Numbered from the stretch's first letter, positions 55,193 through 63,862 are shown. The stretch: DNA of 64,000 nucleotides from Planctomycetia bacterium (GCA_015709575.1 CP054190.1:558001-622000); one strand, 5' to 3'. Numbers and translations: made by a program. The notes: a model not told the origin generated them from the letters alone.

Positions 55193-56850
55193 ATCGAATT
55201 CCCGTCGGCATGGCGCTGATCGGAGTGCTGGTCGGGCTTCCTGCGGCGCCGGCTTCGGGCACGGACGATCCCGCCGCGGCGATCGCGCGGGTCCGCGCAG
55301 AGGAGCAGGCCCGCATCGCCGTCTTTGACGCCGCTGCGAGAACGGTCGTCTGCGTGTTTGACGACGAGCAGCGCGGCGGCGGCGGAAGCGGCGTGCTGAT
55401 CTCGCCGGACGGATACGGCCTGACGAACGTGCACGTGGTTGCCTCTTTCCTTGAAACGCGGCGCGGTTTCGGCGGACTATCCGACGGAGATCTCTATCCT
55501 CTCGAGGTCATCGGTATCGACCCCGGCGGCGACATCGCCCTGTTCCGTCTGGGTGGGCGCGAGCGCTTCGACTTCGCCCCGCTGGGTGATTCGGATCGGT
55601 TGGTCACGGGTGAGTGGGTTGCGGCGATGGGCAATCCCTTCCTGCTGGCCGACGACTTGACGCCGACGGTCACGCTTGGCGTGATCAGCGGCCTGCATCG
55701 CTACCAGGCCGGCCAGGGGAACATGCTCGAGTACGCCGATTGCATCCAGGTGTCGAGCTCGATCAATCCGGGCAATTCCGGCGGGCCGCTGTTCAATCTG
55801 CGCGGCGAGGTGATCGGCATCAACGGCCGCGCCTCGTTCGAGGAGCGCGGGCGGGTCAACGTCGGGGTCGGCTACGCCGTCACGATCAACCAGGTGAAGC
55901 GCTTTCTGCCCTGCCTGATGGCCGGGCGGTTGTGTGAGCATGGCACGCTCGGCGCGACCGTGATCGAGGATGGCGGGCGGCTGATTTTCAACGCGGTCGA
56001 AACCGGAGCGTCGGCGGATCGCGCCGGCGTCGAACTGGGCGACGAGCTGCTGGCGTTGGGCGGCGCGACGGTGCGCACCGCGAACGAGGTCAACAATCGC
56101 CTCGCGATTCTTCCGGCCGACTGGCCGGTGCGCATCCGCGTACGGCGGGAGGGAGAAGTGCGCGAGCTGGCCGACCGTCTGGATCGCCTGATGATCCGCC
56201 AGAAGTCGCCGTGGCTGCTGGACTGGAAGCAGAATCACGCCTTCGCGCGGCGGGTTTTCGCCGGCAACGCGGCGCTGCGCGGCATCGACCTGAATCGGCG
56301 GCCGGTCGCGTTGCGCGGGCTCTGGACCGTCCCGGACGCCGCACCGGTCTCGGTGGAGCTGCGCATCTCGGAAACGGGCGAGGAAAGCGTCCGTGGCGGC
56401 GGCGCCGACGCCGCATCCGTGCCGGCCGCGGGGCTGTTGAGCGGATTGGCGGCACTGGTGGCGCCGCCGCGGATCAGCGTGGGCTGGGAGGTGCGCGGCG
56501 GGGACGAAGTGGATGGCCGCACGGTGATCCTGATCGAGCGTCGCGCGCGGGATGGCGGCGGACCGCGCGGGGCGATCCGCTGGAAATTCGACGCCGAAGG
56601 CGGCGAACTTCGGGCCATCACGCTTGTGGATGATACGGGCGCGGAGCGCCAGTCGTGGCGTCCCGATCCGACAGGCGAGGCAGCGCAGCCGGATCGGCCC
56701 GGTGCGGGAGGGCCGGAGCCGGGGTCCGCCGAGTCCGCGACGATGGCGCGCGACGTCGCGCTGCCGCGCCGCTGGCGGGTGGCCGATGGCGCGGTTTTCG
56801 AGTTTCAGCAGGTGGAATGGGCGTCGGCGAACAACGGAGGCGCACAATGA
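55189..56850 (+). CDS. Trypsin-like serine protease with PDZ domain (DegP/HtrA type), active
   Basis: 553 residues with signal peptide (VGMALIGVLVGLPAAPASG). The catalytic triad is intact: H82 (LTNVHVV), D115 (DPGGDIAL) and S197 (NPGNSGGP). A PDZ domain follows (about 260-335; AGVELGDELLALGGATVRT). The C-terminal 200 residues are a beta-rich region not typical of DegP. It is probably a periplasmic quality-control protease. It is the first of three tandem homologues and the only one with a full triad. Confidence 0.92.
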   Translation: MNRIPVGMALIGVLVGLPAAPASGTDDPAAAIARVRAEEQARIAVFDAAARTVVCVFDDEQRGGGGSGVLISPDGYGLTNVHVVASFLETRRGFGGLSDGDLYPLEVIGIDPGGDIALFRLGGRERFDFAPLGDSDRLVTGEWVAAMGNPFLLADDLTPTVTLGVISGLHRYQAGQGNMLEYADCIQVSSSINPGNSGGPLFNLRGEVIGINGRASFEERGRVNVGVGYAVTINQVKRFLPCLMAGRLCEHGTLGATVIEDGGRLIFNAVETGASADRAGVELGDELLALGGATVRTANEVNNRLAILPADWPVRIRVRREGEVRELADRLDRLMIRQKSPWLLDWKQNHAFARRVFAGNAALRGIDLNRRPVALRGLWTVPDAAPVSVELRISETGEESVRGGGADAASVPAAGLLSGLAALVAPPRISVGWEVRGGDEVDGRTVILIERRARDGGGPRGAIRWKFDAEGGELRAITLVDDTGAERQSWRPDPTGEAAQPDRPGAGGPEPGSAESATMARDVALPRRWRVADGAVFEFQQVEWASANNGGAQ

Positions 56851-57953
56851 CAGGCCGTCGAGCGGGTCATCGGCGGCTGAGGCCGCCGCGTCGCTCCGGC
56901 TGGCCAGGCGCGATCGCTGCCGCAGCGCTGTCCACGTTGGCGCTGGGCGTTGAGGGCAGCACGGAGCCGGCCCCGGCCGCGGCGGCAACCGCGGAGCCTG
57001 TCGAGGCGAGCGGCAGCGTGCACAGCCCGTTTGCCGGCGCGATCGAAGTCGCGCGGCAGCGGGTGGTGAAGGTATACGGCGCGACCGTCGGTATGGAGAA
57101 GGGGTATGCCTCCGGCGTGGTGATATCGGAGGGACGGGTCGTGACGGCGCTGGGAGGGCTGCTGGAGTCGGAGCGATTGCGGGTGGTGTTCGCGGATGGC
57201 CGCCGTTCGGCGGCGCGCGTGATCGCGCGCGACGCGCGGCGGCGGCTGGCACTGCTGCAAACTGATATCGCGGACGCGCCGCACTTCGAGCTGGGCGCCT
57301 CGGTCGCGCTTCTTCCGGGAGATTGGGTGATCGCAGCCACCAATTGCTTCAACATCGCGGCCGGAGATGAGCCGGTTACGACCACTGTCGGCGTGCTTTC
57401 AGCACGCGGCACGCTCGAGGCCCGGCAGCGCACCCGCGACTTTCCCTACGATGGGCCGGTGCTCTTCACCGACGTGATCGTGTCCAGCCCCGGTTCGCAG
57501 GGCGGCGCGCTGGTCGATGGGCGCGGCCGACTGGTCGGCGTGATCGGCCGGCCGGTGCTCAGCACCCGCACGAACACCTGGGCGAACTATGCGCTGCCGG
57601 TGGAGGAAGTGGCGGCGTTTCTCTCGGCGCCGGCGGAATCGCCCGGGCGTGCGCCGGCCGGCGAGGCGCCGGCGGTCGCGAGCACTCGCGCCGACCTCGG
57701 GATCCGGCTGTTCTCGGTCGGCGGCCGCACCAAGCCGGCGTTCATCGAGCGCGTGCGGCGTGATTCGCCTGCGGCCGCGGCGGGGCTGCGGGCCAATGAT
57801 CTGGTGGTCGGCGTCAACGGCCGCGCGGTCGGAACCTGCGAGCAGTACGACGCGGCGGTCAAGGGGATTCAGCCGGGTGACGCGCTGGAACTGAGCATCA
57901 AGCGCGGCGAGGAGATTCTGACCGTCACTTTGACCGCCGGAGCAGCACCATGA
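56847..57953 (+). CDS. Trypsin-fold pseudoprotease with PDZ domain (1)
   Basis: 368 residues, translationally coupled (ATGA overlap) with a GGAGG site. The trypsin fold aligns with the upstream enzyme, but the catalytic positions are changed: the His position reads G103 (VVTALGGLL), the Asp position R133 (DARRRLAL), and the Ser position Q218 (SPGSQGGAL). The C-terminal PDZ domain is intact (RRDSPAAAAGLRANDLVVG). The frame shows no damage, so this is a maintained, non-catalytic homologue, perhaps a substrate-binding or regulatory partner. Confidence 0.88.
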   Translation: MTGRRAGHRRLRPPRRSGWPGAIAAAALSTLALGVEGSTEPAPAAAATAEPVEASGSVHSPFAGAIEVARQRVVKVYGATVGMEKGYASGVVISEGRVVTALGGLLESERLRVVFADGRRSAARVIARDARRRLALLQTDIADAPHFELGASVALLPGDWVIAATNCFNIAAGDEPVTTTVGVLSARGTLEARQRTRDFPYDGPVLFTDVIVSSPGSQGGALVDGRGRLVGVIGRPVLSTRTNTWANYALPVEEVAAFLSAPAESPGRAPAGEAPAVASTRADLGIRLFSVGGRTKPAFIERVRRDSPAAAAGLRANDLVVGVNGRAVGTCEQYDAAVKGIQPGDALELSIKRGEEILTVTLTAGAAP

Positions 57954-59140
57954 CTCGCGCAGCTCCGTTCGGTGCGGCGGCGCTGCATGTCGCACTGCTG
58001 TGGCTTGCGGGCCTTCCCTGCGCGGGTGTCGTCGCAGCGGATGCTCCGGCTGCCGCGCCGGCGCCGGGCGATCATCAAGTCGCGTTTCGGACGGCGTTGC
58101 AGGCCGTGGCGCCGTCGATTGTGCGGATCGAGACGATCGGCGGCGCACAACCGGTGCAGAGCGGCGAGCGCGGCGAGGAGCGCGTGGTGGAGGCGCGCTT
58201 CCGCCAGGCGGATGGTCCGACGACCGGTGTGCTGTGGAGCGCCGACGGCTTGATCGTCACCAGCAGCTTCAATTTCATCCGCGATCCGTCGGTCATCACG
58301 GTCACGCTGCACGACGGGCGAAGATTCGTCGCGCGGCTGCTCGCCCGCGACGCCCCGGCGCGCATCGCCGTGTTGAAGATCGACGCGACCGATCTGCCGT
58401 TGCCGCGGCTGCGGCCCGTCTCCGAGCTGCGGGTGGGACAATGGGCGCTGACGGCCGGTTTCGGGCACGGCACCGCTGAGCCGGCGATCTCCACCGGCAT
58501 CATCAGCGCCGTGCAGCGGACCAACGGCCTGACGGTGCAGACCGACGCGAAGACCTCGCCGGCCAACTATGGCGGACCGCTGTTCGATCTCGATGGTGCG
58601 ATCTGCGGTGTGTGCGTGCCGATGGGACAGGGGGCGGACGAACTGGCGGGCATCGAGATGTACGACTCGGGCATCGGTTTCGCCGCATCGGTGGATCGGA
58701 TTGAGCGACACCGTGCGGCGCTGGCGGCCGGGCGGAGCGTCGAGCGCGGGTATCTCGGCGTTGCGCTCGCACCGCGCGAGGTTCGGTTTGAGGCGCCGCT
58801 GGCGGCGTCGCTGGGCGTCCGCGGCGGAATGCGCGTCGGGCCGAACCCGCGCGACCCGGCGGCCGCGGCGGGGCTGGTGGAGGGCGACGTCATCACCCAC
58901 CTCGACGCGGAGGCGACGCCGCGGATGACGGAGCTGCGCCGTGCGTTGTGGGCGCGCGCTGCGGGTGACTCCGTGCGCGTGCGATTTGTCCGCGATGGCG
59001 CCGCCCAGCAGGCTGAACTCACACTGGCCCCGCAGAGCGCCTTTGCGACACCGCCGCCGGAGGCACAGGAGGCGAAGCGCGAGCCGGCCGAGCCGCCGCG
59101 ACCGGAGGGCGAGTCTCCGGCGGATCCGGGAGCGCCGTAA
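57950..59140 (+). CDS. Trypsin-fold pseudoprotease with PDZ domain (2)
   Basis: 396 residues, ATGA overlap with the previous gene. Signal peptide (ALHVALLWLAGLPCAGVVA). The triad positions are F107 (LIVTSSFNF), R138 (DAPARIAVL) and Y207 (SPANYGGPLF), so all three are lost while the surrounding fold is well kept. The PDZ domain has NPRDPAAAAGLVEGDVITHL. A Pro/Glu-rich tail (PPRPEGESPADPGAP) ends the protein. It is the last gene of the 13-gene block. Confidence 0.9.
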   Translation: MTRAAPFGAAALHVALLWLAGLPCAGVVAADAPAAAPAPGDHQVAFRTALQAVAPSIVRIETIGGAQPVQSGERGEERVVEARFRQADGPTTGVLWSADGLIVTSSFNFIRDPSVITVTLHDGRRFVARLLARDAPARIAVLKIDATDLPLPRLRPVSELRVGQWALTAGFGHGTAEPAISTGIISAVQRTNGLTVQTDAKTSPANYGGPLFDLDGAICGVCVPMGQGADELAGIEMYDSGIGFAASVDRIERHRAALAAGRSVERGYLGVALAPREVRFEAPLAASLGVRGGMRVGPNPRDPAAAAGLVEGDVITHLDAEATPRMTELRRALWARAAGDSVRVRFVRDGAAQQAELTLAPQSAFATPPPEAQEAKREPAEPPRPEGESPADPGAP

Positions 59141-59173
59141 GCAACCGGATCATCGCCCGCCGGGAACGTTCAT

Positions 59174-59197
59174 CCGCGAGGAGCGGTCGCTCCGCGG
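59174..59197. terminator. Hairpin at the end of the large operon
   Basis: CCGC-GA-GGAGC-GGTC-GCTCC-GCGG: a 9-bp stem with a GA bulge, between the operon end (59140) and the convergent S9 peptidase end (59250). No T-tract. Confidence 0.45.
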
Positions 59198-59249
59198 GGT
59201 GAAGCGCCGGAGCGCTCTCGCAACAGACGATCGCACTCCCGATCGGCGA

Positions 59250-61238
59250 CTATTTCCCGACCAGGTGTTCCTTCCAGAACTGCGTGTAGAGCACCTGCAT
59301 CAGGTCGCGGTTGTCCTTCTTCGCGAATCCGTGCCCCTCGTTGAGCGCCAGCGCATACCAGACCGGGCGGCCCAGCGTCCGCACCTTTGATACGATCTGC
59401 TCGGCCTCGGTGTAGGGCACGCGCGGGTCGTTCTTTCCGTGGGCGACGAACAGCGCAGCACGAATCTTCTCCGCGTTGTTGAGTGGGCTGATTCTCTCCA
59501 GCACCGCCCGAACCTCCGGCACCCGCTCGTCACCGTATTCCGCGCGGCGCAGGTCGCGGCGGAATTCCGGCGTTGTCTCCAGGAAGGTGACGAAGCTGGT
59601 GATGCCGACGATGTCGATGGCGGCGCGGAAGCGCTCGGGATAATTGGTCAGCGAGCCGAGCACCATGTACCCGCCGTACGAGCCGCCGAAGATACCGACG
59701 CGCGAAGCATCCAGCTCCGGCTGCTTCTCGATCCAGTCGAGCAGCGCGCCCACGTCCTTTACCGAGTCCTCGCGCTTCACACCGTTGTCCAGCTCGTGGA
59801 AACTGCGCCCGTAGCCGGTCGAGCCGCGGACATTGGGGGCCAGCACGCTGACGCCCAGTTCGTTGACCCACAATTGGAATAGGCTGCTGAACGTCGGCAG
59901 TGTCTGGCTCTCGGGCCCGCCGTGACAGAAGATCACGACCGGGCGCTTGCCCTCGCCGCGGCCGCGGTAGTAGAACGCCGGAATCTGGCGCGGCTGACCG
60001 TCGGGGCCTTGGTCGAAGGAGGGGTAGCGGATCAGGGACGGTTCGACAAACGTGGAGGGATTCAGCCCGCCGACCTCGCTCTCCGTCCAGCGCGTCGCGG
60101 CGCCATCCGGGAAGGAAACGAGGTAAACGTCCGACGGTGAGGTGGACGTGTTGATTGTCAGTCCCAGCACGCCGCCCTGCTCGTTGAAGCTCATCCCGCC
60201 GATCACGCCGTTGGGCAGTCCGCCCACGCCGCGGATGTTCGATCCGTCAGCGTCGGCGAAGTGAAGGCGCGAAATGCCGTCCTCGTTCGTGACGAATGCC
60301 ATGCCGCGGCCGGTCTCGTCCACCGCGATGTCCTCGACGTCCCAGGTCAGGTGCGGCGTCAGGCAGATCCACCTGCCGTAGTCAAGGTCCACGCGATAGA
60401 GCTTGCGGAACTCGCCGTCGCGATCGCTGTAGATGAACACCGACTTGCCGTCGGCGCTCCACGTCCCGCCGCCGTAGTAGTATTGTGGATCCAGCCCCGG
60501 CAGCGGCAGCCGCTCGGCCTCGCCGTTCTCGCCGGCCGGGTTGACGATGAACCATTCCGTCTGCCGCTCGGACAGGAACCGCATCACCAGCAGTCTGCTG
60601 CCGTCGGGTGAGAACCCGCCGGGGTAATACTGCCCCTCCACCTGCCAGATCATCTTCCGCGCGTCTGCCGGGATCGCGCCGGTCTGCGCGTCGGCGGCCT
60701 GCAGGTCGGTGCGGTATAGATCGAAGTCGCGCTCGTTGCGGGCGGTGCTGCTGCTGACCATCCAGCGGCCGCAGCGCGAGAAGGAGACGCCGCCGTGACG
60801 CGATGTGCCGTCGGTCAGGCAGGCCGTGCGGCCGCTGTCGAGATCCAGGCGGTAATACTGGTTCTTCTCATCGCCGCCGCGGTCTTTCGAGAACAGCACG
60901 TGCCGTCCGCCCGAGCCGCGCATGAACCAGCCGCCGCCCACCGGCTCGTCGAAGAACGTGATCTGCTTGCGCATGCCCATCGGTTGCGTGACGAGGTGCA
61001 CCTGGTTGGTGTTGCCGAAGCGCGTGCGGATCAGGATCGACCGCCCGTCGGGGTGCACGTCACCGAGCGCCGTCGGCCGCACCTCGAAATACTGCATCGC
61101 CCGCTCGCGCACCGCGGCATCGACTTCCGGCACGCCGTCGAGGACGACCTGGCCCAGCTGCCGTTGCTTCGCATCCTGAGCGATTGCCGCGGCACAGGTC
61201 GCCGCCAGCACTCCGAAAATCCATGCGCGCCGCATCAT
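59250..61238 (-). CDS. S9 family prolyl oligopeptidase-type peptidase
   Basis: 662 residues from the first of two ATGs at 61238, with an AAGGAG site 6 bp upstream; a longer frame to 61424 is rejected. The signal peptide (RRAWIFGVLAATCAAAIAQ) precedes a seven-bladed propeller (about 60-400; FSPDGSRLLVMRFLSE, WSADGKSVFIYSDRDG) and an alpha/beta-hydrolase domain. The triad is visible: Ser in GGSYGGYM, Asp in HGKNDPRVP and His in NEGHGF. It is probably a periplasmic dipeptidyl or oligopeptidase. Confidence 0.94.
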   Translation of the reverse strand: MMRRAWIFGVLAATCAAAIAQDAKQRQLGQVVLDGVPEVDAAVRERAMQYFEVRPTALGDVHPDGRSILIRTRFGNTNQVHLVTQPMGMRKQITFFDEPVGGGWFMRGSGGRHVLFSKDRGGDEKNQYYRLDLDSGRTACLTDGTSRHGGVSFSRCGRWMVSSSTARNERDFDLYRTDLQAADAQTGAIPADARKMIWQVEGQYYPGGFSPDGSRLLVMRFLSERQTEWFIVNPAGENGEAERLPLPGLDPQYYYGGGTWSADGKSVFIYSDRDGEFRKLYRVDLDYGRWICLTPHLTWDVEDIAVDETGRGMAFVTNEDGISRLHFADADGSNIRGVGGLPNGVIGGMSFNEQGGVLGLTINTSTSPSDVYLVSFPDGAATRWTESEVGGLNPSTFVEPSLIRYPSFDQGPDGQPRQIPAFYYRGRGEGKRPVVIFCHGGPESQTLPTFSSLFQLWVNELGVSVLAPNVRGSTGYGRSFHELDNGVKREDSVKDVGALLDWIEKQPELDASRVGIFGGSYGGYMVLGSLTNYPERFRAAIDIVGITSFVTFLETTPEFRRDLRRAEYGDERVPEVRAVLERISPLNNAEKIRAALFVAHGKNDPRVPYTEAEQIVSKVRTLGRPVWYALALNEGHGFAKKDNRDLMQVLYTQFWKEHLVGK

Positions 61239-61324
61239 CTTGCACTCCTTGTCGTTCGACGTCAGTTGACGCGATTCGGCGAATGATAAAGGCGTTTTCA
61301 AGCTCGAATAAGGGCCTCCGACGC

Positions 61325-61330
61325 TACAAT
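61325..61330 (+). promoter_or_regulatory. Possible -10 element in the S9/propeller divergent region
   Basis: TACAAT, 52 bp upstream of the ATG at 61383. I see no -35 at proper spacing. Confidence 0.3.
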
Positions 61331-61382
61331 ACGGCGGTTCAGTGCGGGCCTCGGGGCAAGCCGGATTTCGTGGGAGACCGTC

Positions 61383-62708
61383 ATGCTGCGTGTTCTTGCC
61401 TGGAACGCTTCTCCATTTGCTCATCGCCCGCTGGCTTTGCTCGCGTCGGTGGCGCTTGTTTCAACGGCCGGCGCTCAGCCCACCACGCGGGCGGTTTTCT
61501 GCGTCAACAACGTGTCGGACACCGTGGCTGCGTTCCGCGTCGCACCGGACAACACGCTGCTGTTCGTGGAGGCAGAAACCACCGGCGACGGCCCCCAGTC
61601 CATCGCGATTTCCCCGGACGGGCGGCACCTGGCGGTCGGCCACGGCACGGCCAGCATCACCGATGAGGAGCTGCGCATCTTTCAGATCGCAGAGGACGCA
61701 TCGCTGACGCAGGTCGCGTTCGTCTACGTGCCGGACAGCCCGCTGGACGTGGCGTGGCTGTCGAACACGACGCTGGCGGTGACGATCACGCGCAGCTCGA
61801 CCAACATGATCACGGTCTACAACGTGAACATGACCAGCGTGCCCTACGTCATCACGCCGTTACAGACCGAGCCGGCCGGGTTGTTCGTCGCGAACCTGGC
61901 CACGTCGCCGGACCTGCAATGGCTGGTGAACACGAATTCCAGCGGCAACGAGCTGCGGGTGTTCCGCAACCTGGGCACTTCGATCGTGCCGGTGCAGACC
62001 ATGCCGGATGCGTCCACGTTTTCGGTGGATGTCGGCTTCAGCGTCGATGGGAAGTACGTCTATTCCGCGGGCGGCATCAGCAACGGCCGGAACAAGGTGC
62101 TGGGCTACTCGATCGACGCGAACACCGGGTTGCTGTCACCGCTGGAGGGCAGCCCGTTCATCTCCAGCGGCAATTCCCCGGCGAACATTGCGACGGCTTT
62201 CGCACACGGATCGCACTGGCTGATCCTCGGCCACGGTACAGACGCGACGGTGCGGACGTTCCTCGCGGACGCGGCCGGCGAGCTGACCGACACAGGGTTC
62301 GTGTTCGACGTGGGCTTGCAGGGCACGATCGGCGACATCGCCACGCTGGGCGACCTCGTGATGATCACGGATGACAGCTCGGCGATAGACGGAATCACCG
62401 GAATTTACTGCTTCAGGCTGAACGCTGACGGCACGTTCACGGAGCAGGGCGAGCTTCTATCGACCGGCGGCACGCGGCCCGAGGCGATCGTGACGTGGCA
62501 GCCGCCGGTGTTGCTGCTGCCGGGCGACATGAACTGCGACGGTGTCGTGACGAATTTCGACATCGACCCATTTGTGCTGGCGCTGGTCGATCCCGAGGCA
62601 TGGATGGCGGCCTATCCGAACTGCCCGATCCTCAACGGCGACGTCAACGGTGACGGCACGTTCACGAACTTTGACATTGATCCGTTCGTGGAACTTCTGG
62701 TCGAGTAG
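61383..62708 (+). CDS. Exported beta-propeller protein with dockerin-like C-terminus
   Basis: 441 residues, GGGAG ribosome site. Signal peptide (PLALLASVALVSTAGAQ). Residues about 35-365 form YVTN/lactonase-like propeller blades (VNNVSDTVAAFRVAPDNTLL, QSIAISPDGRHLAVGHG, VDVGFSVDGKYVYSAGG). The C-terminal 65 residues contain GDMNCDGVVTNFD and GDVNGDGTFTNFD, each followed by IDPF, the same tag as in the two proteins at 1-2959. A Cys pair (MNCDG, YPNCPI) in the tag differs from those. Role unknown; surface or complex attachment is inferred. Confidence 0.88.
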   Translation: MLRVLAWNASPFAHRPLALLASVALVSTAGAQPTTRAVFCVNNVSDTVAAFRVAPDNTLLFVEAETTGDGPQSIAISPDGRHLAVGHGTASITDEELRIFQIAEDASLTQVAFVYVPDSPLDVAWLSNTTLAVTITRSSTNMITVYNVNMTSVPYVITPLQTEPAGLFVANLATSPDLQWLVNTNSSGNELRVFRNLGTSIVPVQTMPDASTFSVDVGFSVDGKYVYSAGGISNGRNKVLGYSIDANTGLLSPLEGSPFISSGNSPANIATAFAHGSHWLILGHGTDATVRTFLADAAGELTDTGFVFDVGLQGTIGDIATLGDLVMITDDSSAIDGITGIYCFRLNADGTFTEQGELLSTGGTRPEAIVTWQPPVLLLPGDMNCDGVVTNFDIDPFVLALVDPEAWMAAYPNCPILNGDVNGDGTFTNFDIDPFVELLVE

Positions 62709-62720
62709 GCGGGCCGTCGC

Positions 62721-62735
62721 GCGCCCTTTCAGGGC
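62721..62735 (+). repeat. Solo copy of the IS200-like element's 15-bp repeat
   Basis: GCGCCCTTTCAGGGC, identical to 63775-63789 and in the same orientation. A downstream stretch similar to the element's right flank follows, including GCGCGGCG, TTACCCAGGGCG and the hairpins at 62798-62843. Confidence 0.85.
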
Positions 62736-62797
62736 TTTTCAACGCGCGGCGCGGCGTTTACCCAGGGCGTTTGCGATGGTCCAGGGTGTTGCCACTA

Positions 62798-62843
62798 CCC
62801 AGGGCGTTGCCCTGGGCTATGGCTAAAGTGCCCCGTTGGGGCA
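62798..62843 (+). repeat. Paired-hairpin repeat, copy A
   Basis: CCCAGGGC-GTT-GCCCTGGG (62798-62816), a 12-bp spacer, then TGCCCC-GTT-GGGGCA (62829-62843). Both stems are perfect and both loops are GTT. Copies B and C are the same. Confidence 0.92.
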
Positions 62844-62847
62844 CAAG

Positions 62848-63005
62848 GCGTCGCGCGCCGGTGTGGATGGTTGGGCGTCGCGCGCCGGTGTGGATGGTTG
62901 GGCGTCGCGCGCCGGTGTGGATGGTTGGGCGTCGCGCGCCGTTGTGGATGGGTGGGCGTTGCGCCGTTGTGGATGGGTGGGCCGCGCGCCGTTGTGGATG
63001 GTTGG
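62848..63005 (+). repeat. Tandem repeat array 1 (27/25-bp units)
   Basis: Four 27-bp units followed by two 25-bp units of the pattern GCGTCGCGCGCC + GGTGTGGATGGTTGG. The first three are identical. The array starts 4 bp after the second hairpin of copy A. In the 27-bp units the frame gives a 9-residue repeat, but no start, export signal or homology supports a gene. Confidence 0.9.
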
Positions 63006-63022
63006 GCGTCGCACGGCGTTTA

Positions 63023-63068
63023 CCCAGGGCGTTGCCCTGGGCTATGGCTAAAGTGCCCCGTTGGGGCA
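63023..63068 (+). repeat. Paired-hairpin repeat, copy B
   Basis: The same two GTT-loop hairpins at 63023-63041 and 63054-63068 with the identical 12-bp spacer. Confidence 0.92.
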
Positions 63069-63072
63069 CAAG

Positions 63073-63199
63073 GCGTCGCGCGCCGTTGCGGACGGTTGGG
63101 CTTTGCGCCGTTGCGTACGGTTGGGCGTCGCGCCGTTGTCGATGGGTGGGCCGCGCACCGGTGTGGATGGTTGGGCTTTGCGCCGTTGCGTACGGTTGG
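63073..63199 (+). repeat. Tandem repeat array 2
   Basis: One 27-bp unit and four 25-bp units (GCTTTGCGCC + GTTGCGTACGGTTGG type), starting 4 bp after copy B. Confidence 0.85.
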
Positions 63200-63231
63200 G
63201 CGCCGCGCGCGGCCGAGGCTGATTCTCCGGC

Positions 63232-63277
63232 CGCACCGAAGGTGCAATTCAGCTCCAGCCCAGGGCAACGCCCTGGG
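63232..63277 (-). repeat. Inverted paired-hairpin repeat upstream of transposase
   Basis: GCACC-GAA-GGTGC (63232-63244) and CCCAGGGC-AAC-GCCCTGGG (63259-63277). The second is the CCCAGGGC hairpin in reverse orientation (loop AAC is the complement of GTT). It forms the left flank of the IS200-like element. Confidence 0.85.
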
Positions 63278-63301
63278 TATCATGTCCAGCAGCATTTTCA
63301 A

Positions 63302-63789
63302 GCCCTGAAAGGGCGCTTTAATGCCGCAATCACTGGCCCGCGTCCACATCCACCTGATCTTCAGCACGAAGAACCGCGAGGCGCTGCTCGATGATGCGGT
63401 GCGTGAGTCGCTGCACCGCTACATGGCCGTGGTGCTCCAAACCCTCGGCTGTCCCGCGGAATTGATCAACTCAGTCGAAGACCATGTGCACGTCCTGTTT
63501 CAGCTCAGTCGCACCGTGGCGATCAGCCACGCGGTCGAAGAAGTCAAAAAGGCGTCGTCGCGCTGGATAAAGACCCAGGGCGAGCGATTCGGCGCGTTCG
63601 CGTGGCAGGCCGGGTACGGCGCGTTTGCGGTTTCCGAATCCAACGCCGCCGCCGTCCGTGAGTACATCGCCGACCAGCGTGAACACCATCGCCGTACGTC
63701 GTTCCAGGACGAGTACCGTGCGTTCCTCGAAAAACACCGCGTTTCCTACGACGAACGATATGTCTGGGATTAACGCGCCCTTTCAGGGC
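63302..63789 (+). mobile_element. IS200-like / REP-associated transposon unit
   Basis: The transposase gene is bracketed by perfect 15-bp inverted copies, GCCCTGAAAGGGCGC at 63302-63316 and its complement at 63775-63789, each itself able to form a small hairpin with 5-bp stem. Larger hairpins flank these in opposite orientations (63232-63277 and 63813-63858). Y1 transposases recognise end hairpins as single strands, so these are plausible ends. The exact boundaries are not established. Confidence 0.75.
63321..63773 (+). CDS. IS200-like Y1 (HUH) transposase
   Basis: 150 residues, the family's usual size. The HUH pair is H55-V-H57 (EDHVHVLFQL), with N-terminal VHIHLIFSTKN. Catalytic Y115 and Q119 lie in VREYIADQREHH. 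The enzyme cuts and rejoins single-stranded DNA at hairpin ends. The frame is complete, so it may be active. A REP-associated (RAYT-like) role is possible, given the hairpins and repeats around it. The start follows the left inverted repeat by 4 bp and no ribosome site is evident. Confidence 0.92.
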   Translation: MPQSLARVHIHLIFSTKNREALLDDAVRESLHRYMAVVLQTLGCPAELINSVEDHVHVLFQLSRTVAISHAVEEVKKASSRWIKTQGERFGAFAWQAGYGAFAVSESNAAAVREYIADQREHHRRTSFQDEYRAFLEKHRVSYDERYVWD

Positions 63790-63812
63790 TTCAACGCACG
63801 GCGCGGCGGTTA

Positions 63813-63858
63813 CCCAGGGCGTTGCCCTGGGCTATGGCTAAAGTGCCCCGTTGGGGCA
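63813..63858 (+). repeat. Paired-hairpin repeat, copy C
   Basis: GTT-loop hairpins at 63813-63831 and 63844-63858, identical to copies A and B. It lies 23 bp after the right inverted repeat of the transposon. Confidence 0.92.
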
Positions 63859-63862
63859 CAAG

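Noticed and set aside
56847-59140. Decayed protease pseudogenes
   Set aside because: Frames, ribosome sites, ATGA coupling and PDZ domains are intact; only the catalytic positions are replaced, so they are better called non-catalytic homologues.
62836-63308. Repeat proteins encoded by the tandem arrays
   Set aside because: Several frames stay open because of GC bias and the 27-bp period, but 25-bp units break the phase, and no start signal or export signal is seen.
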